DNA of 6,888 nucleotides from Desulfobulbaceae bacterium UBA2276 (GCA_002347085.1 DDWW01000030.1:19607-26494); one strand, 5' to 3'; counted from the first letter of the stretch, positions 1-6,066 are shown. The notes: generated by a model not told the origin, from the sequence alone. Numbers and translations are program-made.

Positions 1-171
1 TCTGGCGTGGCGTCTGGCAGGCTACATCTGCCGACGATCATACAAGGGGCCGTAAAGAAATGGATAAAAAGTAGAGGTTATTTCTTAACGGCATCTAAAC
101 AAAATGACCCAATAAACGACTCACAATCCGTCTACTTCGCTTCAATCAGCGCGAAACCACCACCCACACTT
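1..171. other. Region upstream of tolQ; possible 3' end of an earlier gene
   Basis: No gene can be supported here. Three + strand frames are open at the left edge. One stops at 53-55 (TAA) and one at 72-74 (TAG); the latter would give a hydrophilic tail ending RKEMDKK. Either could be the last codons of an upstream gene. The third stays open until it overlaps the tolQ start and has no recognisable content. An imperfect inverted repeat (9 of 10 pairs, 52-61 with 80-89, 18-nt loop) lies just after the two stops, but it has no long T tract, so I do not call it a terminator. I see no convincing -35/-10 promoter, although a promoter for the cluster may lie here. Confidence 0.3.
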
Positions 172-177
172 AAAGGA
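172..177 (+). promoter_or_regulatory. Ribosome binding site of tolQ
   Basis: AAAGGA lies 8 nt before the GTG at 186. It favours this GTG over the in-frame ATG at 207, which has no such site. It is the clearest Shine-Dalgarno match among the Tol genes of this window. Confidence 0.65.
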
Positions 178-185
178 ATACAGAC

Positions 186-899
186 GTGCAACTCTCTATC
201 AGCAACATGATCTTACATGCCGGACCCGTGGGACAATTCATCATGCTTGTCCTCCTGATCTTTTCCCTGATCTCCTGGTCAATTGTCTTCATGAAGTTTC
301 GCCTCTATAAAAAAGTCTCGGCCGATACCCGCGATTTCCTGGAGGCCTTCTGGTCGTCAAGCAAACTCAGCGAGGCATATGACACCGCCCAGGAGTATGA
401 ATACAGCCCCGAGGCCGCTCTCTTTTCAGCAGGCTTTACCGAACTCCAGAAGATCAACAAGATTCGCAGCCGCAAGGATGTCCGGGAGGGCGGCAATCAA
501 CAGCAGGAGACCCTGGATATGCAGATGGCCACCATGGACAACCTGAAACGGGCCATCCGCAAGGCTGAATCCCAGGAAATGGCTGAGCTGGGAAGATCCC
601 TCGCCTTTCTGGCCACAACCGGCAGCGCCACTCCCTTTATTGGCCTGTTCGGTACGGTCTGGGGCATCATGGCCTCCTTCCACGAGATCGGCGCGCGGGG
701 CTCAGCCTCGTTAGCCGTTGTCGCCCCTGGTATCTCCGAGGCCTTGGTGGCTACTGCCGCCGGCTTGGCGGTGGCTATTCCTGCCGTTATCTTCTACAAT
801 TTTTTCGCCAACAAACTTTCCGATATTGACGCCGAGATGCAGAATTTCTCCACCGATTTTCTCAATCTTGTTGAACGCGACCTTATCAGCCGAGTATAA
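186..899 (+). CDS. tolQ: TolQ, proton-channel subunit of the Tol motor (MotA/TolQ/ExbB family)
   Basis: TolQ is an inner-membrane protein that surrounds the TolR dimer and converts proton flow into movement of TolA. The 237-residue protein has three predicted membrane segments, at about 17-37, 138-160 and 178-203. A cytoplasmic loop of about 100 residues separates the first two. The family signature is clear: GSATPFIGLFGTVWGIM at 146-162, then PGISEALVATAAGLAVAIPA at 181-200. Thr157 and Thr190 match the conserved membrane threonines of the TolQ/ExbB channel. Length agrees with E. coli TolQ (about 230 residues). The GTG start at 186 has a ribosome binding site and keeps the whole N-terminus before the first membrane segment. 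TolR, TolA and TolB follow, which favours TolQ over ExbB or MotA. A 120-bp repeat array separates it from tolR, whereas these genes are usually close together. Confidence 0.93.
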   Translation: MQLSISNMILHAGPVGQFIMLVLLIFSLISWSIVFMKFRLYKKVSADTRDFLEAFWSSSKLSEAYDTAQEYEYSPEAALFSAGFTELQKINKIRSRKDVREGGNQQQETLDMQMATMDNLKRAIRKAESQEMAELGRSLAFLATTGSATPFIGLFGTVWGIMASFHEIGARGSASLAVVAPGISEALVATAAGLAVAIPAVIFYNFFANKLSDIDAEMQNFSTDFLNLVERDLISRV

Positions 900-902
900 A
901 GC

Positions 903-1022
903 AATTACGAATTACGAATTAAAAATTACGAATTAAAAACAGGTGAATCTGTAATTCGTAATTTGTAATTCATAATTCGTAGTTTATTATTCATAATTCG
1001 TAATTCGTAATTCGTAATTATT
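903..1022. repeat. Heptamer repeat array in opposed orientations between tolQ and tolR
   Basis: The whole block is in strict 7-bp register. The left part, 903-937, has five units: AATTACG, AATTACG, AATTAAA, AATTACG, AATTAAA. The centre is 15 bp (938-952) and contains ACAG-GTGAAT-CTGT. The right part, 953-1022, has ten units based on AATTCGT, the reverse-complement sense. Units at 953, 974, 995, 1002 and 1009 are exact, the others are variants, and the last unit (AATTATT) touches the tolR ATG. The two sides can fold into an imperfect hairpin over about 907-980 with roughly 30 pairs: 928-934 with 953-959 and 907-913 with 974-980 are perfect, the blocks between have one mismatch each, and AAAA (935-938) is bulged. 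It resembles the short tandemly repeated heptamer sequences known from cyanobacteria and seen in other bacteria; that comparison is from memory. Its function is unknown. Confidence 0.9.
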
Positions 1023-1454
1023 ATGGGAATGGGATCGTCACGCAAGAGCAATGGTCCACGAGGATTAGTTGCTGATATTAACGTCACCCCCCTGGTGGAT
1101 GTCATGCTGGTACTGCTCATCATCTTCATGGTGACGGCCCCGATGATGACCCAAGGGCTGGATGTGGACCTGCCAAAAACCACAGCAAGCGAGTTGAAGC
1201 AGAAAGAAGAGCCTTTAATAATCAGTATTGACAAGACCGGCAAAAAAATCATGCTGGACAAGATCGAATACAGCCAGACGGTCCTACGAGAACAATTGAC
1301 CAAGCTTGATGCCAAAGTCAAGGAAGAGCCCATCTATCTCAAGGCTGATAAAGATGTCCCCTATGGAGTGGTGGCACAAATTATGGCTGATGTGAAAGCC
1401 GCCGGATTCAACAAAATGGGCATGGTCACCCTGCCCAACGAAGAGAAACCGTAA
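1023..1454 (+). CDS. tolR: TolR, inner-membrane Tol motor subunit (ExbD/TolR family)
   Basis: TolR has one membrane pass and a periplasmic domain; a dimer sits inside the TolQ channel and carries the proton-accepting aspartate. The protein has 143 residues, the usual length. A short basic N-terminus is followed by DINVTPLVDVMLVLLIIFMV (18-37). Asp26 aligns with E. coli TolR Asp23, the proton-path residue. The TAPMMTQGLDVDLP stretch after the membrane segment (38-51) is typical of the family, and 62-143 fits the periplasmic domain. Possible starts are ATG 1023 and ATG 1029. No in-frame start lies further upstream within the repeat that I would favour, and none lies downstream before the membrane segment. 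Neither start has a Shine-Dalgarno sequence, because the preceding 120 bp is the heptamer array. Translation may depend on an unstructured AU-rich leader or on another mechanism. Confidence 0.93.
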   Translation: MGMGSSRKSNGPRGLVADINVTPLVDVMLVLLIIFMVTAPMMTQGLDVDLPKTTASELKQKEEPLIISIDKTGKKIMLDKIEYSQTVLREQLTKLDAKVKEEPIYLKADKDVPYGVVAQIMADVKAAGFNKMGMVTLPNEEKP

Positions 1455-1495
1455 GACAGCATTACAGAGTGTAACACATCATAACGTATCGTAAA

Positions 1496-2542
1496 GTGTC
1501 TCCCAAGCCTACATCTTTCCCTTCCCTGCCCCGCGAATGGAAACTGCCGCTCAATCTGGCAATCGGCCTCCATATCCTGGTTATGCTGAGCGGTATAGTG
1601 CTGCCAAAATTTCTGCATCAACGCCCCCTACTGCCCGAAGTCACCACCATTGACCTGATGAATATCTCCGAGCCGTCGGCCAAAAATGAACCGTCGGCAC
1701 CGGCTGCAAAACAGGAGGCCAAGCAGGCACCAAAAGCAGAGGCAAAGCCTGAACCAAAGCCGGAGGCCGTACCGCCGGAGCCCACTCCGGCCCCCAAGCC
1801 ACCTGAAACCATCAAGCCCGTGGTGACCAAACAGATCACGCCACCACCTGAAAAACCAGCTCCCGTACCCGAAACAGTTGCGCCTGAACCAGTCGCGCCG
1901 CCGGCCCCACCTGATGCCATCTCGCTCAAGCCTCTCAAACAAAAGGTAAAGAAAGAGATCAAGGAGATTCCTGACACCAAAATTGAAAACACCAAGGTTC
2001 GCAAGGAAGAGTTGAAAAATATTGCCAAACAACTCCAGGAAGAGGCCAAGAAAGAAACCGCAGTACAGGAGACCATCAAGCAGCAACGACAATTAGCCGC
2101 TGCCCGCGAAGAGGCCAGGCGCGCCGACCTTGAGGCCAGAATGGCGGAAGCGGAGGCCAAAAACGCCCTCCGCGATCAACTTCGGGCCTCAAACAGCGCG
2201 GCCTCATCGGCTGCCGCGCAACAGTCCAGTGCTAATAATGCCCAAATGGGCATACTGGAACAACAGTATTACGCCACAATCATGAGCCATGTGCAGCAAC
2301 ACTGGCAGCCACCCGATGTCAAGACCTGGAACCCCAATCTCCTTGCCGTCGTCAGTATTGTGATCGCCAGTGACGGGAAGATTGTCAGCCAGGACTTTGA
2401 GCAGGCATCCGGGGATAAGCTTTTTGATCAGTTTGTACTCAAGACCCTGGAGGCGTCCGATCCTCTTCCCCCGCCACCAGCAGCCTTGCAAAAGCAACGC
2501 CTGGAGATAGGTCTTAATTTCAAACCAAGCGGAATTCAGTGA
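1496..2542 (+). CDS. tolA: TolA, periplasm-spanning energy transducer with TonB-like C-terminal domain
   Basis: TolA carries force from TolQR across the periplasm to TolB and Pal. The 348-residue protein has a single N-terminal membrane anchor at about 17-40, with His26 at the place of the conserved anchor histidine; the serine usually four residues before it is Ala22 here. A Pro/Ala/Glu/Lys-rich stretch follows (about 60-140), then a charged helix or coiled coil (about 148-230) and an Ala/Ser-rich hinge (231-250). A TonB/TolA C-terminal domain ends the protein (about 253-345): EQQYYATIMSHVQQHWQPPD, then NLLAVVSIVIASDGKIVSQD and the SDPLPPPP turn. The GTG start at 1496 is the only plausible one. 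The frame is closed by a TAA at 1472-1474, and the next ATG lies inside the membrane segment. I see no clear Shine-Dalgarno sequence. The 41-bp spacer after tolR has a 5-bp hairpin (1462-1474). TonB is the alternative name, but the neighbours make TolA far more likely. Confidence 0.88.
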   Translation: MSPKPTSFPSLPREWKLPLNLAIGLHILVMLSGIVLPKFLHQRPLLPEVTTIDLMNISEPSAKNEPSAPAAKQEAKQAPKAEAKPEPKPEAVPPEPTPAPKPPETIKPVVTKQITPPPEKPAPVPETVAPEPVAPPAPPDAISLKPLKQKVKKEIKEIPDTKIENTKVRKEELKNIAKQLQEEAKKETAVQETIKQQRQLAAAREEARRADLEARMAEAEAKNALRDQLRASNSAASSAAAQQSSANNAQMGILEQQYYATIMSHVQQHWQPPDVKTWNPNLLAVVSIVIASDGKIVSQDFEQASGDKLFDQFVLKTLEASDPLPPPPAALQKQRLEIGLNFKPSGIQ

Positions 2543-2588
2543 TTTTTTACTGCATCAGTGGTACACTTTTTAAGTGATATTTTTTAAG

Positions 2589-2636
2589 CATTATTCATTT
2601 TCATTCCTTCTTTTCACTTTCACATCTCACTCCATC
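2589..2636 (+). promoter_or_regulatory. G-free pyrimidine-rich leader of tolB
   Basis: All bases from 2589 to 2638 lack G, so no Shine-Dalgarno sequence can exist before the ATG at 2637. The stretch is C/T-rich with scattered A. Such leaders are expected to be unstructured and can be bound by ribosomal protein S1, so SD-independent initiation is a reasonable inference. A small hairpin (CACTT-TTT-AAGTG, 2564-2576) followed by a T-rich run precedes it and could be a weak terminator, but it is too short to call. Confidence 0.35.
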
Positions 2637-3935
2637 ATGAATACAATACGCTACGCAGTTACGCTTCTCCTTGGTGTCCTCCTGACCCTGAGTAGTACCA
2701 TCCCTTTCGCGCAGGCCGAAGGCAAGGTCTATCTTGATATCACGGCCTCGGGAACTCGTAAGATCAACTTCGCCGTACCCCCTTTTACCGGCATCGGACC
2801 GGGCGGCGACGCCGGGGGATTGGGACGGGAGCTTGCCACTATTCTGGAGAAGTCCCTGGAGTTTCACGGGATCATCTCCATTATTCCCAGCCAGAACTAC
2901 GGCGACTCCACCTCTGCCGACTGGAAGCAACTGGGGGCCGACTATGTGGTCCTGGGCAGTTACTCCTCATCACCCGCCGGAATCAATTTTGAGATGCGGC
3001 TGCAAGATGTGGCCAAAGGTGATATGATCCTGGGGAAAAAATATACCGGAACAGCCGAGCAGAAACAGGAGATAGTGTTCAAATATTGTGACAGCGTCAT
3101 CAATGAACTCACCGGTGAGCCCGGTATCGCCTCCAGCCAGATTGCCTTTATTTCCAACAGCACCGGGGCCAAAGAGGCCTACCTGACCAATATTCTGGGC
3201 GACAAGACCAGACAGGTCACCCGGCATCGCAACCTGGTGATTTCACCCCGTTTTACCCCTGATGGCCAGAGCCTCAGTTACAGCTCGTATCATAAGGGCA
3301 ACCAGAATCTTTATATCACTGATCTCAATCAGAGCTCCACAACCCAGGTCATCTCCAGAAACAAGGGGATGAATCTGGGGCCTGCCTGGTCTCCAGATGG
3401 GAAAAAAATGGTGTTGACCATGAGCAAAGACGGCAATCCTGATCTCTATCTGCTTGACCGACAAGGGAATGTCCTTGAACAACTGACCAGACGCACGGGG
3501 ATCAACGTCTCGGCAAGCTGGTCACCAGACGGCCGGAGAATCGCCTTTGTCTCGGATCGCAGTGGCAAGCCCCAGGTCTATACCATGGATATGAACAGTA
3601 AAAATGTGCAGAGAATTACCTTCAAGGGAACGGAGAACGCGGAACCATCCTGGTCTCCCAAGGGGGATCTCATAGCCTACTCCAGCTTGACCAATGGTGC
3701 ATACCAGATTTTCACCATGCCCCCTGAAGAAGGCGCCAACCCGGTTCAGGTTACCAAAGACTCCGGTCATCACGAATCTCCAGACTGGTCTCCTGATGGG
3801 AAGCAACTGATCTTCTGCAAACGTGAAGGCGGCAGTCAGCGAATTTTCGCAATCTTGAAAAATGGCACGTATCAGCGGCAACTTTTTTCACTCAAAGGCA
3901 ATCAGACCTATCCCCGCTGGTCTTCTAAAAAATAA
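2637..3935 (+). CDS. tolB: TolB, periplasmic beta-propeller of the Tol system
   Basis: TolB is a soluble periplasmic protein that binds TolA through its N-terminus and Pal through its propeller. From ATG 2637 the product has 432 residues, close to E. coli TolB (430). A Sec signal peptide covers 1-27 (Arg5, hydrophobic core 8-19, cleavage after AQA). The N-terminal alpha/beta domain spans about 28-160. A propeller follows with PD40-type repeats marked by SPRFTPDG (203-210), GPAWSPDGKK (248-257), SASWSPDGRR (292-301), EPSWSPKGD (336-344), SPDWSPDGKQ (381-390) and a final YPRWSS (425-430). The frame also opens 21 codons earlier with a GTG at 2574. That version would put a long hydrophobic and aromatic stretch before the signal peptide and has no ribosome site, so I prefer ATG 2637. 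It follows tolA by 94 bp. Confidence 0.93.
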   Translation: MNTIRYAVTLLLGVLLTLSSTIPFAQAEGKVYLDITASGTRKINFAVPPFTGIGPGGDAGGLGRELATILEKSLEFHGIISIIPSQNYGDSTSADWKQLGADYVVLGSYSSSPAGINFEMRLQDVAKGDMILGKKYTGTAEQKQEIVFKYCDSVINELTGEPGIASSQIAFISNSTGAKEAYLTNILGDKTRQVTRHRNLVISPRFTPDGQSLSYSSYHKGNQNLYITDLNQSSTTQVISRNKGMNLGPAWSPDGKKMVLTMSKDGNPDLYLLDRQGNVLEQLTRRTGINVSASWSPDGRRIAFVSDRSGKPQVYTMDMNSKNVQRITFKGTENAEPSWSPKGDLIAYSSLTNGAYQIFTMPPEEGANPVQVTKDSGHHESPDWSPDGKQLIFCKREGGSQRIFAILKNGTYQRQLFSLKGNQTYPRWSSKK

Positions 3936-3977
3936 TTTCAGGGATCTAGGCTGAGTTTTGAAGGCTATAGGGTTCAT

Positions 3978-3995
3978 TGTAACGCATATGTTACA
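3978..3995. promoter_or_regulatory. Inverted repeat TGTAAC-N6-GTTACA in the tolB-cpoB gap
   Basis: TGTAAC and GTTACA are perfect inverted 6-bp half-sites with a 6-bp spacer, GCATAT. The shape and 18-bp length suit a site for a dimeric regulator. It lies about 80 bp before cpoB, inside the 140-bp gene-free gap 3936-4075. The rest of the gap is a G-free stretch (3991-4028) and an AT-rich segment around 4040-4055 that could hold a -10 such as TAAAAT (4048-4053); no good -35 goes with it. I cannot name the regulator, and no second copy was seen in the window, so chance is not excluded. Confidence 0.3.
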
Positions 3996-4075
3996 TTACC
4001 TCTCCTTCAACCTCCAATCTATCAACCTGAACAGTTCGTTTTTATTTTAAAATATCAGTCAACAGGTACCCGGCC

Positions 4076-5167
4076 ATGAACAAATCCACTCTCAATCTTC
4101 TTGTTATCCTCTCCCTGTCCCCTTTTCTTGTCCAATGCGCAAGTCAGGACGAGGTAAGGACCCTGTCGTATCAGTTACGGGCAGTCAATAAAAAACTTGA
4201 GGACATGCAGGCCAATACCGTAGGCGAGATGCAGAAGAAACAGGCCAGTTCCTCGGGACAGTTAAATGAGATGCAACAAGAGATCCTGGCCCTCAAGGGC
4301 GAGCTTGAGGCAACAGCCGTGACTAATCGCCAGCTTCAGGAGCAGAACAAAGGCCTGGAGTCCTCACTCCAGGACATAGTCACCAAGCAATCCTCAGAGA
4401 CCGAGATCAAGATTACCCAGCTCAATGAGCAGCTCAAACAACAACAAGACAATGTCGCCACCCTCCAGGAGGCGCGAGTCCAAGAGGCAGACCGCAAGGC
4501 CAAAGCCGCCGCCGAGGCTGCGGAAGCGGCCAGATTAAAGGTAAAATCAGTCGGAGGCAGTCCAGGAGTGGCCCAGCTTCAGCCGGATCGAAAAAAACTG
4601 GTCAAGGGACAGGCAGCAGCCACACCTGTAAAACAAGAACCACCTGCCGCACCCTTACCTGCGGCTCCACCGGCCAGCAAATCAGCTCCAGCCGATGATA
4701 TGGCCTCCACCGCTCCTGCCGCAGCGACCCCAGAGCCAACCCCAAAGAAAGAACAAGGCCAGCCAGCTGCCCCAGTAGCAGCACCGGCAGCACCATCACC
4801 CAATGATGAGCTTTTCAATCAGGCCCAGAAAAAATATGAGTCTGGAAATTATCAAGGGGCCTATGAGGGATTTGAGGCCTCTATCGATAAAAATGGCAGT
4901 GGCGCCAATGCCACCCAGGCCCGTTACATGATGGGAGAAAGCCTCTATCAGCAAAAAGAATACGACAAGGCTATTCTCCAGTATCAACAGATCATCACCA
5001 GTCAACCCAAACACGCCAAGACCCCGGCAGCCTTGTTAAAACAGGGCATGGCCTTTGAACAACTTTCAGACAAGGATACAGCCAAGATCATCTATCAGAA
5101 GATTATAAATTCGTATGGCTCCAGCCCCGAAGCTGCGCAGGCCAAGACCAAACTCTCAGCCCTGTAG
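4076..5167 (+). CDS. cpoB: CpoB/YbgF-like Tol-associated coiled-coil and TPR protein
   Basis: CpoB (YbgF) is a periplasmic protein that in E. coli binds TolA and coordinates outer-membrane constriction with peptidoglycan synthesis. The 363-residue protein starts with a signal sequence (1-20) and Cys21 in LVQC. This could be a lipoprotein site, but Gln at -1 is unusual. A helical coiled coil follows (about 24-155, rich in Gln/Glu/Leu), then a Pro/Ala-rich linker (about 158-242). Three TPR-like units at 244-363 match the YbgF C-terminal region: DELFNQAQKKYESGNYQGAY, then ARYMMGESLYQQKEYDKAI and AALLKQGMAFEQLSDKDTA. E. coli CpoB is about 263 residues, so the extra length is mostly coiled coil and linker. 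A weak AGGT (4064-4067) precedes ATG 4076 by 8 nt. Its place after tolB supports the assignment, although pal normally lies between them. Confidence 0.88.
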   Translation: MNKSTLNLLVILSLSPFLVQCASQDEVRTLSYQLRAVNKKLEDMQANTVGEMQKKQASSSGQLNEMQQEILALKGELEATAVTNRQLQEQNKGLESSLQDIVTKQSSETEIKITQLNEQLKQQQDNVATLQEARVQEADRKAKAAAEAAEAARLKVKSVGGSPGVAQLQPDRKKLVKGQAAATPVKQEPPAAPLPAAPPASKSAPADDMASTAPAAATPEPTPKKEQGQPAAPVAAPAAPSPNDELFNQAQKKYESGNYQGAYEGFEASIDKNGSGANATQARYMMGESLYQQKEYDKAILQYQQIITSQPKHAKTPAALLKQGMAFEQLSDKDTAKIIYQKIINSYGSSPEAAQAKTKLSAL

Positions 5168-5190
5168 TCCTCTCCCTTTTTCTACTCCAA

Positions 5191-5195
5191 GGGAG
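5191..5195 (+). promoter_or_regulatory. Likely ribosome binding site of tlyA
   Basis: GGGAG lies 12 nt before ATG 5208, a somewhat long spacing. It supports starting tlyA at 5208 rather than at the in-frame ATG at 5115, which lies inside cpoB and would add a Pro/Arg-rich, non-conserved 31-residue leader. Confidence 0.5.
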
Positions 5196-5207
5196 CTGGC
5201 GTACCTC

Positions 5208-5939
5208 ATGAAACAACGCCTTGACGAGCTTCTTGTCAGCCGTGGCTTAACCGACACCTTGCTCAAGGCCCGGGCCCTGATCGGTGCCGGACAGGTCATG
5301 GTCAACGAACAACTGGCCGACAAGGCGGGGGCTCCCTTTGCCCTTGAGGTCACAATTCAGGTCAAACCCAGTTGCCCCTATATCTCCCGTGGAGGCTTAA
5401 AGCTGAAAGGTGGCCTGGATGCCTTTGCCTATGATCCCAGCGGGCAGATCTGCGCCGACATTGGGGCCTCAAGCGGCGGTTTTACCGACTGCCTGCTCCA
5501 GCATGGCGCCCGAAAGGTGTACGCCGTGGATGTCGGCTATGGCCAACTGGACTGGAAACTGCGTCAAGACCCGCGCGTGGTGGTGATTGAACGCTTTAAC
5601 GCCCGCCAGATCAGCAAGGCGCAGATCCCTGAACCCCTTGATCTGGCCGTCATCGACTCCTCCTTTATCTCGCTGACCAAACTGATCCCGCCCCTGCTCC
5701 CCCTGTTTGGCGAAGCTCTTCATCTGATAGCCCTGATCAAACCCCAGTTTGAACTCCCCCGAGCCAAGGTTCCCAAGGGTGGGGTCGTTTGCGACCCGCT
5801 CCTCCACGAGGAGGCCATCGCCAAGATCAAACTCTTTGGCCGGCAACTGGGCCTGTCCTGTCAAGGAGTTGTCCGCTCCCCCATTGTTGGCCCCAAGGGT
5901 AACAGCGAATTTTTGATCTATCTGAGCCGTTGCACCTAA
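5208..5939 (+). CDS. tlyA: TlyA family rRNA (cytidine-2'-O)-methyltransferase
   Basis: TlyA enzymes use S-adenosylmethionine to 2'-O-methylate cytidines at the ribosomal subunit interface: C1920 of 23S rRNA, and in the longer type also C1409 of 16S rRNA. Such methylation gives capreomycin sensitivity. The old name 'hemolysin' is misleading. The 243-residue protein has an S4 RNA-binding domain (about 2-60, RLDELLVSRGL...ARALIGAGQVMVN) and an FtsJ-like Rossmann methyltransferase domain with motif I DIGASSGGFTD (84-94). Lys65 (SRGGLKL), Asp150 (IDSSFIS), Lys178 (IKPQFE) and Glu234 (GNSEFL) match, by a constant shift of four, the K69-D154-K182-E238 tetrad I recall for M. tuberculosis TlyA. This supports both an active enzyme and the chosen start. 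The short N-terminus leans towards the 23S-only type; that is inference. It follows cpoB by 40 bp on the same strand and may be co-transcribed. Confidence 0.92.
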   Translation: MKQRLDELLVSRGLTDTLLKARALIGAGQVMVNEQLADKAGAPFALEVTIQVKPSCPYISRGGLKLKGGLDAFAYDPSGQICADIGASSGGFTDCLLQHGARKVYAVDVGYGQLDWKLRQDPRVVVIERFNARQISKAQIPEPLDLAVIDSSFISLTKLIPPLLPLFGEALHLIALIKPQFELPRAKVPKGGVVCDPLLHEEAIAKIKLFGRQLGLSCQGVVRSPIVGPKGNSEFLIYLSRCT

Positions 5940-5993
5940 CCCCATCCAATTGCAAGCAGAAATAACAAGATGGAAGTCTATGCGGAATGAAAA

Positions 5994-6066
5994 AACCACA
6001 GATGAACACAGATAGACACGGATTATAAAAGAAAAAATCCGTGTCTATCTGTGTTCATCTGTGGTT
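5994..6066. repeat. Perfect 31-bp inverted repeat between convergent genes
   Basis: Arms 5994-6024 and 6036-6066 are exact reverse complements around an 11-nt A-rich loop. Each arm is itself built on a 10-bp period: CCACAGATGA (5996-6005), ACACAGATAG (6006-6015), ACACGGATTA (6016-6025). The element lies between the end of tlyA (5939) and the end of the opposing TPR gene (6111). Read on the - strand, the stem runs into six T (complement of 5990-5995), so it could terminate the TPR gene; on the + strand no T tract follows. From memory, sequences of the type CCACAGATGAACACAGAT are common intergenic repeats in many environmental bacteria, including Desulfobacterota, and their function is unknown. 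A mobile, REP- or MITE-like origin is inference. Confidence 0.9.

Noticed and set aside
7..210. Open + strand frame of 67 codons before tolQ
   Set aside because: It overlaps the tolQ start in another frame, has no ribosome site and a composition that matches no family I recognise; much of it is non-coding-looking AT-rich sequence.
903..1022. CRISPR array
   Set aside because: Units are only 7 bp, directly adjacent without spacers and present in two orientations; this is a short tandem repeat.
926..1333. Long - strand frame covering the repeat and the first part of tolR
   Set aside because: Its end is just the translated heptamers (repeating NYELRI-like peptide) and the rest is antisense to a clear tolR.
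1462..1474. Small hairpin TTACA-GAG-TGTAA after tolR
   Set aside because: Only five pairs and no T tract; it is too weak to call a terminator or operator.
1618..2160. Long - strand frames antisense to tolA
   Set aside because: They arise from the Pro/Ala/Lys-rich codon bias of TolA; the peptides are Ser/Gly/Ala or Leu/Arg low-complexity sequence with no family features.
2574..2636. Longer TolB N-terminus from GTG 2574
   Set aside because: It would add an aromatic hydrophobic stretch in front of a complete Sec signal peptide, and no ribosome site precedes it.
5115..5207. Longer TlyA N-terminus from ATG 5115
   Set aside because: It lies inside cpoB, is Pro/Arg-rich and unlike TlyA; ATG 5208 gives the normal S4-domain start and has GGGAG upstream.
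5994..6066. Ordinary Rho-independent terminator for tlyA
   Set aside because: On the + strand the stem is followed by CAAAAATAAG rather than T residues, and a 31-bp AT/GC-mixed stem is much longer than usual. Only the - strand direction has a T tract.
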